The notes beneath the pieces were generated by a model. That model was not told where the DNA came from, ran no database searches, and saw only the letters and a list, made by a program, of their open reading frames with translations. The position numbers and the translations under genes were made by a program. Below, piece by piece: positions 1 to 6,203 of a stretch of DNA of 6,750 nt. Source of the DNA: Rhizobium sp. LCM 4573 (GTDB taxonomy: Bacteria; Pseudomonadota; Alphaproteobacteria; Rhizobiales; Rhizobiaceae); assembly GCF_001854865.1 (NCBI RefSeq), contig NZ_MDDW01000009.1, positions 46,515 through 53,264 on the forward strand, written 5' to 3'. Within the stretch, counting starts at the first letter, position 1. Every line of letters begins with the position of its first letter.

Positions 1-372
1 CCCGGCCTTCGGCGCGGCATAGATCCGACCGACAAACTGGTGGAAATCTATCGCCACGATGGTCTTGCGGCAGCCGGGCGCGAGCTTGTTGCAGACCTCA
101 CCGGCCCCACCGAGCCGGATACGATCTATCTCGCCTGGCAGCTCGTTCTGCAGGCCGCTCGCGACGGGCTCGATCTCATTGGCCTCTGCCACGACCACGG
201 CAAACTCGTCGATGCCTGGACCTACAATCTGAAGAACCCGGAAGCAGGGTTCAGCGATGCGGAATGGCGCGAGTTTTCCGGGCTGATCGCGTTGAAGCCG
301 GACCAGATCACCACGGACGAGGCCCCCGCCACTGAACGGGCCTGGAAGAGCAGGCTGGCGGAAGCGGCTTAA
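1..372 (+). CDS. 3' end of a protein of unknown function (partial)
   Basis: The reading frame is open from the first base of the window to a TAA at 370-372 (123 codons). A GTG at 40 could start a 110-residue protein, but the frame continues upstream without a stop and with protein-like codons, and no good Shine-Dalgarno sequence precedes the GTG. I therefore read this as the C-terminal part of a longer gene entering from the left. The visible part is soluble-looking, acidic, with no membrane segment. It has an HDHGK stretch near residue 65 and several Trp residues (AWQL, DAWTYNL, EWREF, RAWKS). I do not recognise the family and assign no function. It converges on the phosphatase gene; the two stop codons overlap within TTAA at 369-372. 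That it is coding is fairly secure, the start is not. Confidence 0.6.
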   Translation, partial: PGLRRGIDPTDKLVEIYRHDGLAAAGRELVADLTGPTEPDTIYLAWQLVLQAARDGLDLIGLCHDHGKLVDAWTYNLKNPEAGFSDAEWREFSGLIALKPDQITTDEAPATERAWKSRLAEAA

Positions 373-384
373 CCCGCCTCCGCC
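357..384. terminator. GC-rich hairpin over the two convergent stop codons
   Basis: The arms 357-367 (ggcggaagcgg) and 374-384 (ccgcctccgcc) form an 11-bp stem around a 6-nt loop containing TTAA, which carries both stop codons. In minus-strand RNA the one irregular pair is a G-U wobble, so the stem is continuous. In plus-strand RNA the same position is an A-C mismatch. Neither side is followed by a T-tract, so it is not a canonical intrinsic terminator. It may be a Rho-assisted 3' end or an mRNA-stabilising structure, chiefly for the minus-strand operon. The base pairing is seen; the role is inferred. Confidence 0.4.
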
Positions 385-1193
385 GAAAGGCTCGCGACCT
401 CCATCAGGAAGGCGAATTCGGCTTCCAGCTGAGGCGCGTAGGCGACCACCGGCCCGCCTCCGCCAAGAATTTCGGCAAGCGGCGGAACCGCCACCTTCGC
501 GCCCGCCTCCCGCGCGATCAGCACGCCGGCCAGCATGTCCCACACAGAAAGATGCCGCTCGTAATAGAGATCGGCGATGCCTTCCGCCACGCGCACGAGA
601 CCGATCGCCGCCGCCCCCATGCGCCGATAATCGATGCCACGCTCGTAGAGACGGTGGGAGACGGCGAGATAGTCCTCGAACTCGGTGCGGCGCGAGTGGC
701 CCAGAATGGCGATCGCCTGCGTGGGGTCGGTCGTCTTCGCGGCTGCGATCGGCGCGCCCTCCTTAAAGGCGCCCCCACCGCGGATCGCATGAAAAACACT
801 GTCCTGCGCCGCGTCATAGATGACGCCGACCTGGATTTCCCCATCCAAGACAAAGGCGATGGACACACCCCAATGACGGAAACCCCGGATGAAATTGGTC
901 GTGCCGTCGATCGGATCGACCACCCAGGTTCCGACATCACCGGGGCGCCCTCCACCCTCTTCTCCCATGAAGGCATCCTCGGGAAAGGCCGAAAGCAGGG
1001 CAGAACGGATCGCCTGTTCACTGCGGCGGTCAGCGACCGTTACGAAATCCTGCAGGCCCTTGTTCTCCACCTCGAGTGTTGCAGGCAGCGCCTGGTTACG
1101 AAACCGCGCCACGTCCCTGCCTATCCGGCGCGCCACCGCCACTGCGGTTTCCGCACGCGCCCGAAGGGCCGATTTGTCAATCAGGAAATCCAT
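369..1193 (-). CDS. Inositol monophosphatase-family phosphatase
   Basis: A 274-residue cytoplasmic protein of the Mg2+-dependent, Li+-sensitive IMPase/FBPase superfamily, of usual length. Visible motifs: QDFVTVADR around residues 48-56, GEEGG at 77-81 (E78 as metal ligand), WVVDPIDGTTNF at 90-101 (D93 and D96 as metal ligands) and WDMLAG at 218-223 (D219). All catalytic metal positions are therefore present. Members hydrolyse inositol phosphates, other sugar or polyol phosphates, histidinol phosphate or PAP, so the substrate is not fixed by the motifs. The ATG at 1193 directly follows the TAG of the GDPD-LacI gene (TAGATG, no gap), with a weak AAGAAG ribosome site 7 nt upstream, so it is the last gene of the importer operon. 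I infer it dephosphorylates the phosphate ester released by the GDPD domain. The family call is firm; the substrate is open. Confidence 0.93.
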   Translation of the reverse strand: MDFLIDKSALRARAETAVAVARRIGRDVARFRNQALPATLEVENKGLQDFVTVADRRSEQAIRSALLSAFPEDAFMGEEGGGRPGDVGTWVVDPIDGTTNFIRGFRHWGVSIAFVLDGEIQVGVIYDAAQDSVFHAIRGGGAFKEGAPIAAAKTTDPTQAIAILGHSRRTEFEDYLAVSHRLYERGIDYRRMGAAAIGLVRVAEGIADLYYERHLSVWDMLAGVLIAREAGAKVAVPPLAEILGGGGPVVAYAPQLEAEFAFLMEVASLSAEAG

Positions 1194-2939
1194 CTATGCG
1201 CTTCTTCGTTTGATGAGCGTAACCGGTGTGAACTCCACCCGCGCAACCGCCTCCGGCTCGGCGATCCTGCTGATCAGAAGATCGATAGCCTGTTCCGCCT
1301 GCACTTCGCAGGGCTGCAGGAAAGTGGTGAGTTCATAGGCGCCCCAGCCTGCTTGGGGAATGTCGTCATGGCCGATGATACGGACCGGCGGCGGGCCGCT
1401 TCGATCGAGACCACGCGCCAGCCGATCCAACACCCCGCAGGCCATGTAGTCGTTGACGCAAAAGACGCCGTCGATTTCCATTTCCAGAATCCTCTCGGCC
1501 GCCTCGAAACCGTCCCGGTAGCCGTTGATCGGAACCGGAATGAGCCCCGCCTCGATCCCAAGCCCGGCGCAGCGTGCCAGGAAGGCTTCCGCCCTCCGGC
1601 GCGCGGAATAGGAGACAGCAGCGCCGGCCACGACCCCAGGGCGTTTGGCGCCCGTCTCGAGCAAATGATTGGCCGCCATCTGTCCCGCCATCCGGTCGTC
1701 CGAAACGACCCGGTCGACGAAGGGGAAGTCCTCTCCCTTGTTGATGAGCACGATCGGAACGCCTTCGGCGGCGCATTCCTCGCAGATGTCGGACGGCGGC
1801 GCGTCAGAGGTGACGATGACGCCCGAGACGGCGTAATGCAGCAACTGGCCAATCACGGCGGAAGTATCCGCCTCCTTCGAAGTCGGCAGCAGCATAGGCC
1901 GGAAGTTGCGCGCCAGAAGCGCCCGCGCCAGGTGCTCGATCTGCTGCATGCGGAATGGATTGTCGAAGCCCGCCGCCACCAGGCCGACGATGTCGGAACG
2001 CTTGTTTGTGAGGCTGCGTGCCAGATAATTGACCCGATAGCCGAGTTCCTTGGCTGCCTGGAAGACCTTTTCCCGCGTCTTGGGAGAAACGCTGGCATCC
2101 GGCGTGAAGGCGCGCGAGACGGCGGCGCGGGATACGCCCGCCGCCCGTGCCACGTCGAAAGAGGTCACCCGGCGCTGCTCTCGGATCGCGCCATTCGTTC
2201 CCTTCGGACGCATCAGGTCCGGCAGGTCGGTGCAGATACCGAGAACCGGCAGCGCCATGATGTCTTTCAGCACCTCCGGCCGCTCCTCGTGCCAGAGCAC
2301 CAGTTCCTTGCCGTTGGCAAAAACCCTTTCAACAAGTTCGTCGGTTACGAACTCCTGAGGCGTGTCGCTCGCCCTTTCCCAGCAGAGATGCAGGATATCG
2401 GCGCCGGCTTCCTCGCCAAGCCTGTGCGGATCATTGCCGACGCGGACCAGTACCGAGAGCGGATAGTTGCAACCCATATCGCGCAGCTCGCGCACCTGCG
2501 CCACGTCGAACGAGCCGAGGCAGGCGAAGCGCTGCCCCATCTCCTCCAGGTGCCGCCAGCAGAGCGGGCCAGTGCCTGGCCGCTTCAGCTCCACATAGAG
2601 CCCGCAGCCGGTCTCCCGGCCGAGTGCTGCGACCTCCTCGAAACTCGGCACATCCGGCACCGTCGCGCGCAGCTCCGTAAAGGTCAGCCGCGAAATATGC
2701 AGATCCTTGGCGAAGACGCGTTCCAGGTGGTCGTCGTGAGAAACCACCACCACGCCGTCGGCCGTCATCTGGGTGTCGAGTTCCCACATTTCGGCGCCGA
2801 GTTCGGCCGCCTTGCGGAAGGCGGCGAGCGTGTTTTCCGTCTGATGGCCGCTCGCGCCGCGATGGCCGATGCAAAAGGGCAGCCTTCCCTTGTTTTGCGG
2901 CCAGCCAAAGCGCTCCATGAAAGTCGAGAAACCCCTCAT
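1194..2939 (-). CDS. GDPD phosphodiesterase fused to LacI-family repressor
   Basis: One uninterrupted frame of 581 residues holds two complete modules (numbering from the ATG at 2939). Residues ~22-243 are a GDPD TIM-barrel: HRG at 26-28, ENT at 35-37, ELD at 53-55, SHDD at 67-70, VELK at 116-119 and the closing CTDLPDLM at 236-243, with the family's usual acidic and His catalytic positions intact. GDPDs hydrolyse glycerophosphodiesters to an alcohol and glycerol-3-phosphate. Residues ~257-310 are a LacI helix-turn-helix plus hinge (DVARAAGVSRAAVSRAF, then LGYRVNYLARSL). Residues ~316-581 are the periplasmic-binding-protein-like effector domain (NDYMACGVLDRL, IIGHDDIPQAGW). LacI proteins normally begin with the HTH, so an N-terminal enzyme is unusual. 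A GTG at 2945 overlaps the ATPase stop as GTGA, but GGAGG lies 8 nt before the ATG at 2939, which I prefer. It probably regulates its own operon in response to the solute or a product. Confidence 0.9.
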   Translation of the reverse strand: MRGFSTFMERFGWPQNKGRLPFCIGHRGASGHQTENTLAAFRKAAELGAEMWELDTQMTADGVVVVSHDDHLERVFAKDLHISRLTFTELRATVPDVPSFEEVAALGRETGCGLYVELKRPGTGPLCWRHLEEMGQRFACLGSFDVAQVRELRDMGCNYPLSVLVRVGNDPHRLGEEAGADILHLCWERASDTPQEFVTDELVERVFANGKELVLWHEERPEVLKDIMALPVLGICTDLPDLMRPKGTNGAIREQRRVTSFDVARAAGVSRAAVSRAFTPDASVSPKTREKVFQAAKELGYRVNYLARSLTNKRSDIVGLVAAGFDNPFRMQQIEHLARALLARNFRPMLLPTSKEADTSAVIGQLLHYAVSGVIVTSDAPPSDICEECAAEGVPIVLINKGEDFPFVDRVVSDDRMAGQMAANHLLETGAKRPGVVAGAAVSYSARRRAEAFLARCAGLGIEAGLIPVPINGYRDGFEAAERILEMEIDGVFCVNDYMACGVLDRLARGLDRSGPPPVRIIGHDDIPQAGWGAYELTTFLQPCEVQAEQAIDLLISRIAEPEAVARVEFTPVTLIKRRSA

Positions 2940-2941
2940 GG

Positions 2942-3997
2942 TCACAGCCTCCGACCGTCTTCTGCGAAGACGAAGGCCATCTTGCTGTCGAGGTTCCAGC
3001 GCACGTCGTCGCCCGGCTTCAGATCGCCACGCACCGGCTGGATCGACCGCAACACCGAGCCGTCCGCAAACATCACATCATAGAGGTTTTCCCGGCCTTG
3101 CGTCTCCGCGAAGGAGATCCGGCCGCTGACCGGGACATCGCCCCCATTGCCGAAATGCTCCGGCCGCACACCAAGCGTCAGCGGCGTCCCGTCCGCCATG
3201 CCGGAAAGGGTCGCAAGCGGCAGCCTGATACTGCCATCATCCAGCACGAATTCGCCCTGTTCTGCTCTGCCCTTCAGGAAGGAGATCGGCGGGTTGCCGA
3301 GGAAGCCGGCGACGAAAGCCGTGCGCGGCTCGTTATACATTTCTGAAGGCGTGGCGATCTGGACGATCTCGCCCGCTTTCATGATGGCGATGCGGTCGCA
3401 CATCGACATGGCCTCCACCTGGTCGTGGGTGACCAGTATGGCGGTGATGCCCGTCTCCCTCTGCAGCCGTCGGATTTCCGAGCGCATTTCGAGTCGCAGC
3501 TTGGCATCGAGGTTCGCGAGCGGCTCGTCGAGCAGCAGCACGTCCGGGCGGCGGATCAGCGCGCGGGCAAGCGCCACGCGCTGCTGCTGCCCGCCGGAAA
3601 GCTGCGACGGACGCCGGTCAAGTAGATCGCCGATATGGACGAGTGCGGCGATCTCCGCGACCCTCTTCCTGATCTCCGCCGTCGCCACCCGCCGAACCGT
3701 CAGGGGAAAGCCGATATTCTCGGCGGCCGTCATATGCGGATAAAGCGCATAGGACTGGAAGACCACTCCGACATTGCGCTCCTGGCTCGGCAGATCGGTG
3801 ACGTCCTTGTTACCGAAAAGGATACGGCCGGAGCTCGGCCGATGGATGCCGCAGATCGAAAACAGCGTCGTGGATTTTCCGCAGCCGGAAGGACCGAGCA
3901 AGGCCAGCATCTCGCCGGAACCGACGTCGAGATCCAGGTCCTCGATGACCTTGGTGGACCCGAAGCTTTTCGAAAACTTGTCGAGCAGGATACGCAT
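2942..3997 (-). CDS. ABC importer ATPase, MalK/UgpC type
   Basis: A 351-residue ATP-hydrolysing subunit that powers import through the two neighbouring permeases from the cytoplasmic face. Seen in order: Walker A GPSGCGKST at 35-43, Q-loop VVFQSYALYPHMT with Q81, signature LSGGQQQR at 133-140, Walker B VLLLDEP at 153-159, and the switch His in VTHDQ (H191). Residues ~240-351 form the C-terminal regulatory TOBE/OB region typical of CUT1 ATPases (LGVRPEH at 275-281). Length is normal for MalK/UgpC/MsmX-like proteins. The ATG at 3997 overlaps the permease stop by one base (TGATG), with AAAGG just upstream, so upstream in-frame extension as far as 4438 is antisense-like shadow and not coding. The ATPase and its subclass are certain; the sugar or glycerophosphate substrate is not specified by this subunit. 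Confidence 0.96.
   Translation of the reverse strand: MRILLDKFSKSFGSTKVIEDLDLDVGSGEMLALLGPSGCGKSTTLFSICGIHRPSSGRILFGNKDVTDLPSQERNVGVVFQSYALYPHMTAAENIGFPLTVRRVATAEIRKRVAEIAALVHIGDLLDRRPSQLSGGQQQRVALARALIRRPDVLLLDEPLANLDAKLRLEMRSEIRRLQRETGITAILVTHDQVEAMSMCDRIAIMKAGEIVQIATPSEMYNEPRTAFVAGFLGNPPISFLKGRAEQGEFVLDDGSIRLPLATLSGMADGTPLTLGVRPEHFGNGGDVPVSGRISFAETQGRENLYDVMFADGSVLRSIQPVRGDLKPGDDVRWNLDSKMAFVFAEDGRRL
2948..2952 (-). promoter_or_regulatory. Ribosome binding site of the GDPD-LacI gene
   Basis: GGAGG on the minus strand lies inside the 3' end of the ATPase gene, 8 nt before the ATG at 2939 but only 2 nt before the alternative GTG at 2945. The spacing favours the ATG. Its position inside the upstream gene fits translational coupling. 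Confidence 0.65.
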
Positions 3998-4839
3998 CAG
4001 CCTTTCGTGCCTCCGCCGTAGATGTTCATGAGATGCTTCTGGAAAAAGACGTAGAGGATGAGGACCGGCACGACGTAGAAGACGCCGACGGCTTTGAAGG
4101 TCCCAAAATCGAAATTGTTGTCGTCGACGATCAGGCCGGCAAGATAGACCGACAGAACCTGTACCTGCGCCCCCGGCGCCAGCACCTGCGGCAGGATGAA
4201 TTCGCTCCAGCCGGTGAGGAAGGAGAACAGGCCGAGCGCCATGATCGCGGGCTTGATCTGCGGCAGCACCAGCCTGCGCCAAACCGTGAAGCGCGAAGCG
4301 CCGTCCACCAGGCCTGCCATCTCGATCTCCCAGGGCACGGTGTCGTAGAAACCCTTCATGAGCCAAATGCCGAGCGGCAGGTCGATTGCCGCCTTCACGA
4401 GGATGACGCCGATCAGCGAGTTGTAGAGCCCGATCCACTGCAGCACGACGAAGATCGCGATGATCAGCGTCACGGACGGGAAGGCGTGCAGCACCATGAC
4501 GCCGGCGAGGAAGACGCCGCGGGCCGGCACGTTGAGGCGCGACAACACATAGCCAGCCATCGAGGAGACGAGAAGGATGACCGCCGTGATGCTGCTGGCG
4601 AAGATGAAGGTGTTGAGCGTGACGAGCCAGATATTCGGCTTGCCCGGCTTGGTTTCCCAGAGAAAGCTCCAGTGGCGCAGCGTGAATTCGCTGGGGACCA
4701 GCGACCCCGCCTGAGAATCCGTGACCGTATCGATGAAAAGATAGGCATACATCAGCAACAGCGGCAGGCTGATGATCCCAAGCAGCAGGATCACCGGCAG
4801 GCTGGAGAAGTTCGCGGAGGTGCGGGTCTTTTGGGCCAT
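3997..4839 (-). CDS. CUT1 ABC importer permease 2 (MalG/UgpE-like)
   Basis: A 280-residue inner-membrane protein, the MalG-like half of the transport channel. About six membrane segments can be seen near residues 14-36, 76-100, 107-133, 141-160, 199-220 and 251-268. The EAA coupling loop that contacts the ATPase is at ~170-199 (WEIEMAGLVDGAS followed by LVLPQIKPAI). The C-terminus ends in MNIYGGGTKG, as is common in this family. The length is usual for MalG-type permeases, in contrast to its large partner. Two tandem ATGs are available: 4842 overlaps the upstream TGA, while 4839 has GAGGA at a better 6-nt spacing, so I chose 4839. It is tightly coupled to permease 1 upstream and to the ATPase downstream. 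Family assignment is firm, start uncertain by one codon. Confidence 0.94.
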   Translation of the reverse strand: MAQKTRTSANFSSLPVILLLGIISLPLLLMYAYLFIDTVTDSQAGSLVPSEFTLRHWSFLWETKPGKPNIWLVTLNTFIFASSITAVILLVSSMAGYVLSRLNVPARGVFLAGVMVLHAFPSVTLIIAIFVVLQWIGLYNSLIGVILVKAAIDLPLGIWLMKGFYDTVPWEIEMAGLVDGASRFTVWRRLVLPQIKPAIMALGLFSFLTGWSEFILPQVLAPGAQVQVLSVYLAGLIVDDNNFDFGTFKAVGVFYVVPVLILYVFFQKHLMNIYGGGTKG

Positions 4840-4841
4840 CA

Positions 4842-6143
4842 TCAGTCCTCGATCAACGGCCTGGAGATAAGCGAGTCGTAGCGGAAGACACGCAGGTAGA
4901 TGAGGGAGAGGATCACGCCGATCACCACCAGGACCAGCGCCATGGCAGCGCCGAGCCCGTATTCGAGATTGCCGGTATAGTTCTGAAGCGCGGTATGGTA
5001 GGCGGCGAGCGACCACACTTCGGTCGCCCGCCCCGGCCCGCCGCGGGTCGAAAGCAGGATTTCGTTGAAAGAAGCGAGTAGTGAGAGTGTCTGGTAACAG
5101 GTCACGAACAGGATCGGCCAGCGAAGCTGCGGCAGAATGATATAACGGATCTGCTGCCAGCGGCTGGCGCCATCCACCTCGCTTGCATGGAACTGCGCCT
5201 CCGGGATCGCCTTGATCGCGGAGGAGAAGACGAGCATGCCCATGGATGCGCCGATGAAGCCGTTGATCAGGATCACGAAGAACCAGGCGTTATAGGCATT
5301 GTCGAGCAGGTAGTTCTTGGGCGGATGGCCGAACTGACCCATGAACATGGAGATGAAGCCGCTGTCCCAGGTGAGCCATTTCCACATCAGCACGTAGATC
5401 ACGACAGGCGTGATGCGCGGCAAAAGCCAGATGGCCCGGAAGACGGATGCGGTCGTCGCCGCCATGTAATGGGTCGTTACCGCGAGGAACAGCGCGTAGC
5501 CGACATTGAAGAAAAGCAGCGTCACCGCGACATAGAAGGCGGTGTTGAGAAACACCTGGGCCATATCCGCGGAGTTTCGGATGATCCGGAAATTATCGGT
5601 CGTCCAGACCCAGCCGGTATAGGTGGCTCCCGCCATTGTCTCCTGCTGCTCGGGCGTCAGCGTCACCCCGAGTTTTTTTAGCCCGTCCATCAGCGCTTCG
5701 CGGCTTCCGAAACGGGTGTTGATGACCGAGCGGTTAAAGAGGTCCGATATCTGCTTGGTCTGACGCGTCGATGGCCGCTCCTTGAGAGCCTTGATCATCC
5801 GCTCCGCCTCGCGTCGGGACGCATGGACTTCTCCAAGATGCTCCGCCCGCAATTCGGCCGCGATCGCCGGAGAAAGGCCAGCGGCCTCGACCGCGGCAAT
5901 CCCCGCCTCGTCGATCACGAAACGCGGTTCGGAAATGGCCTCCGCGACTTCGGGCATTTCGGGGCGCAGCCGGTTTACCGCACTCTGCGTGACCTGAAAG
6001 GCGCCGCCGGAAATGCCCGTCGCCGTGCTCATATTGGTCATCGAGAAGACGCCGGTAAGGATGACCGGCATGAGATAGAACAGCAGGATCATGATTGCCG
6101 CCGGCGCGATCATGACGAGGCCGAGCATTCGCGATGTTCTCAT
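4842..6143 (-). CDS. CUT1 ABC importer permease 1 with large periplasmic insertion
   Basis: A 433-residue MalF/UgpA-like inner-membrane permease. Numbering from the ATG at 6143, membrane segments appear at ~7-31, 197-222, 232-257, 285-309, 342-362 and 399-419. The EAA loop is at ~314-345 (EAQFHASEVDGAS, then YIILPQL). The protein is well above the usual ~290-320 residues because about 135 residues, mostly charged and predicted helical, sit between segment 1 and the WTTDNFRII motif that normally follows it closely. That loop faces the periplasm and corresponds in position to the P2 loop of E. coli MalF, which contacts the maltose-binding protein. The frame runs upstream to a GTG at 6191, but that codon lies inside an RNA stem-loop and has no ribosome site, while AGGG precedes the ATG at 6143 by 8 nt. 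It pairs with permease 2. Confidence 0.93.
   Translation of the reverse strand: MRTSRMLGLVMIAPAAIMILLFYLMPVILTGVFSMTNMSTATGISGGAFQVTQSAVNRLRPEMPEVAEAISEPRFVIDEAGIAAVEAAGLSPAIAAELRAEHLGEVHASRREAERMIKALKERPSTRQTKQISDLFNRSVINTRFGSREALMDGLKKLGVTLTPEQQETMAGATYTGWVWTTDNFRIIRNSADMAQVFLNTAFYVAVTLLFFNVGYALFLAVTTHYMAATTASVFRAIWLLPRITPVVIYVLMWKWLTWDSGFISMFMGQFGHPPKNYLLDNAYNAWFFVILINGFIGASMGMLVFSSAIKAIPEAQFHASEVDGASRWQQIRYIILPQLRWPILFVTCYQTLSLLASFNEILLSTRGGPGRATEVWSLAAYHTALQNYTGNLEYGLGAAMALVLVVIGVILSLIYLRVFRYDSLISRPLIED
4846..4850 (-). promoter_or_regulatory. Ribosome binding site of permease 2
   Basis: GAGGA on the minus strand lies within the last codons of permease 1. It is 6 nt from the ATG at 4839 and 3 nt from the ATG at 4842, which is why 4839 was preferred. 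Confidence 0.6.
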
Positions 6144-6151
6144 GGAAGAAA

Positions 6152-6155
6152 CCCT
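6152..6155 (-). promoter_or_regulatory. Probable ribosome binding site of permease 1
   Basis: AGGG on the minus strand is 8 nt before the ATG at 6143. It is short, but nothing comparable precedes the upstream GTG at 6191, and this decides the start. Confidence 0.45.
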
Positions 6156-6164
6156 GGAAGAGAA

Positions 6165-6198
6165 GCTGCGGGCGGCGGAACGAGACGCCACCCGCAGC
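6165..6198 (-). promoter_or_regulatory. Intercistronic stem-loop between binding-protein and permease genes
   Basis: In minus-strand RNA, GCTGCGGGTGGCG (6198-6186) pairs with CGCCGCCCGCAGC (6177-6165) to give a 13-bp GC-rich stem with one U-G wobble and an 8-nt loop. It starts 5 nt after the TGA of the binding-protein gene and ends about 21 nt before the permease ATG. The following TTCTCTTCC is pyrimidine-rich but is not a clean T-tract, so full termination is unlikely. In importer operons such structures commonly protect the binding-protein mRNA from 3' decay or partly attenuate read-through, giving more binding protein than permease. The pairing is direct observation; the role is inferred by analogy. 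Confidence 0.6.
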
Positions 6199-6203
6199 CG
6201 GCG

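Noticed and set aside
1194..2945. GDPD-LacI joint as a possible artefact of two separate genes
   Set aside because: No stop, frame change or good ribosome site separates the domains, and both remain complete on either side. I therefore keep a single fused gene, while listing the internal ATG at 2213 as a testable alternative.
552..3083. Very long plus-strand open frame (843 codons) opposite the phosphatase and GDPD-LacI genes
   Set aside because: It lies antisense to two genes with clear motifs. Its translation is rich in Arg, His and Asp with no recognisable domain, typical of the stop-poor antisense frame of high-GC coding DNA. Both minus-strand genes have intact catalytic and DNA-binding motifs, so they are the real ones.
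3998..4438. Upstream in-frame extension of the ATPase gene to 4438
   Set aside because: It overlaps permease 2 in another frame and has Arg/Gly/Ala-rich nonsense composition. The ATG at 3997 places the ABC domain start where the family has it and overlaps the permease stop as TGATG.
4033..4881. 282-codon plus-strand open frame opposite permease 2
   Set aside because: The translation is an extremely charged mix of Asp, Glu, Arg, His and Gln, the usual mirror image of a hydrophobic membrane-protein gene, and it has no domain.
4843..5016. Upstream in-frame extension of permease 2 to 5016
   Set aside because: It overlaps the end of permease 1 and adds an Arg-rich stretch absent from the family. 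GAGGA precedes the ATG at 4839.
6144..6191. GTG at 6191 as start of permease 1
   Set aside because: The codon is inside the stem-loop, has no ribosome site, and adds a Ser/Arg-rich tail unlike CUT1 permeases. The ATG at 6143 has AGGG 8 nt upstream.
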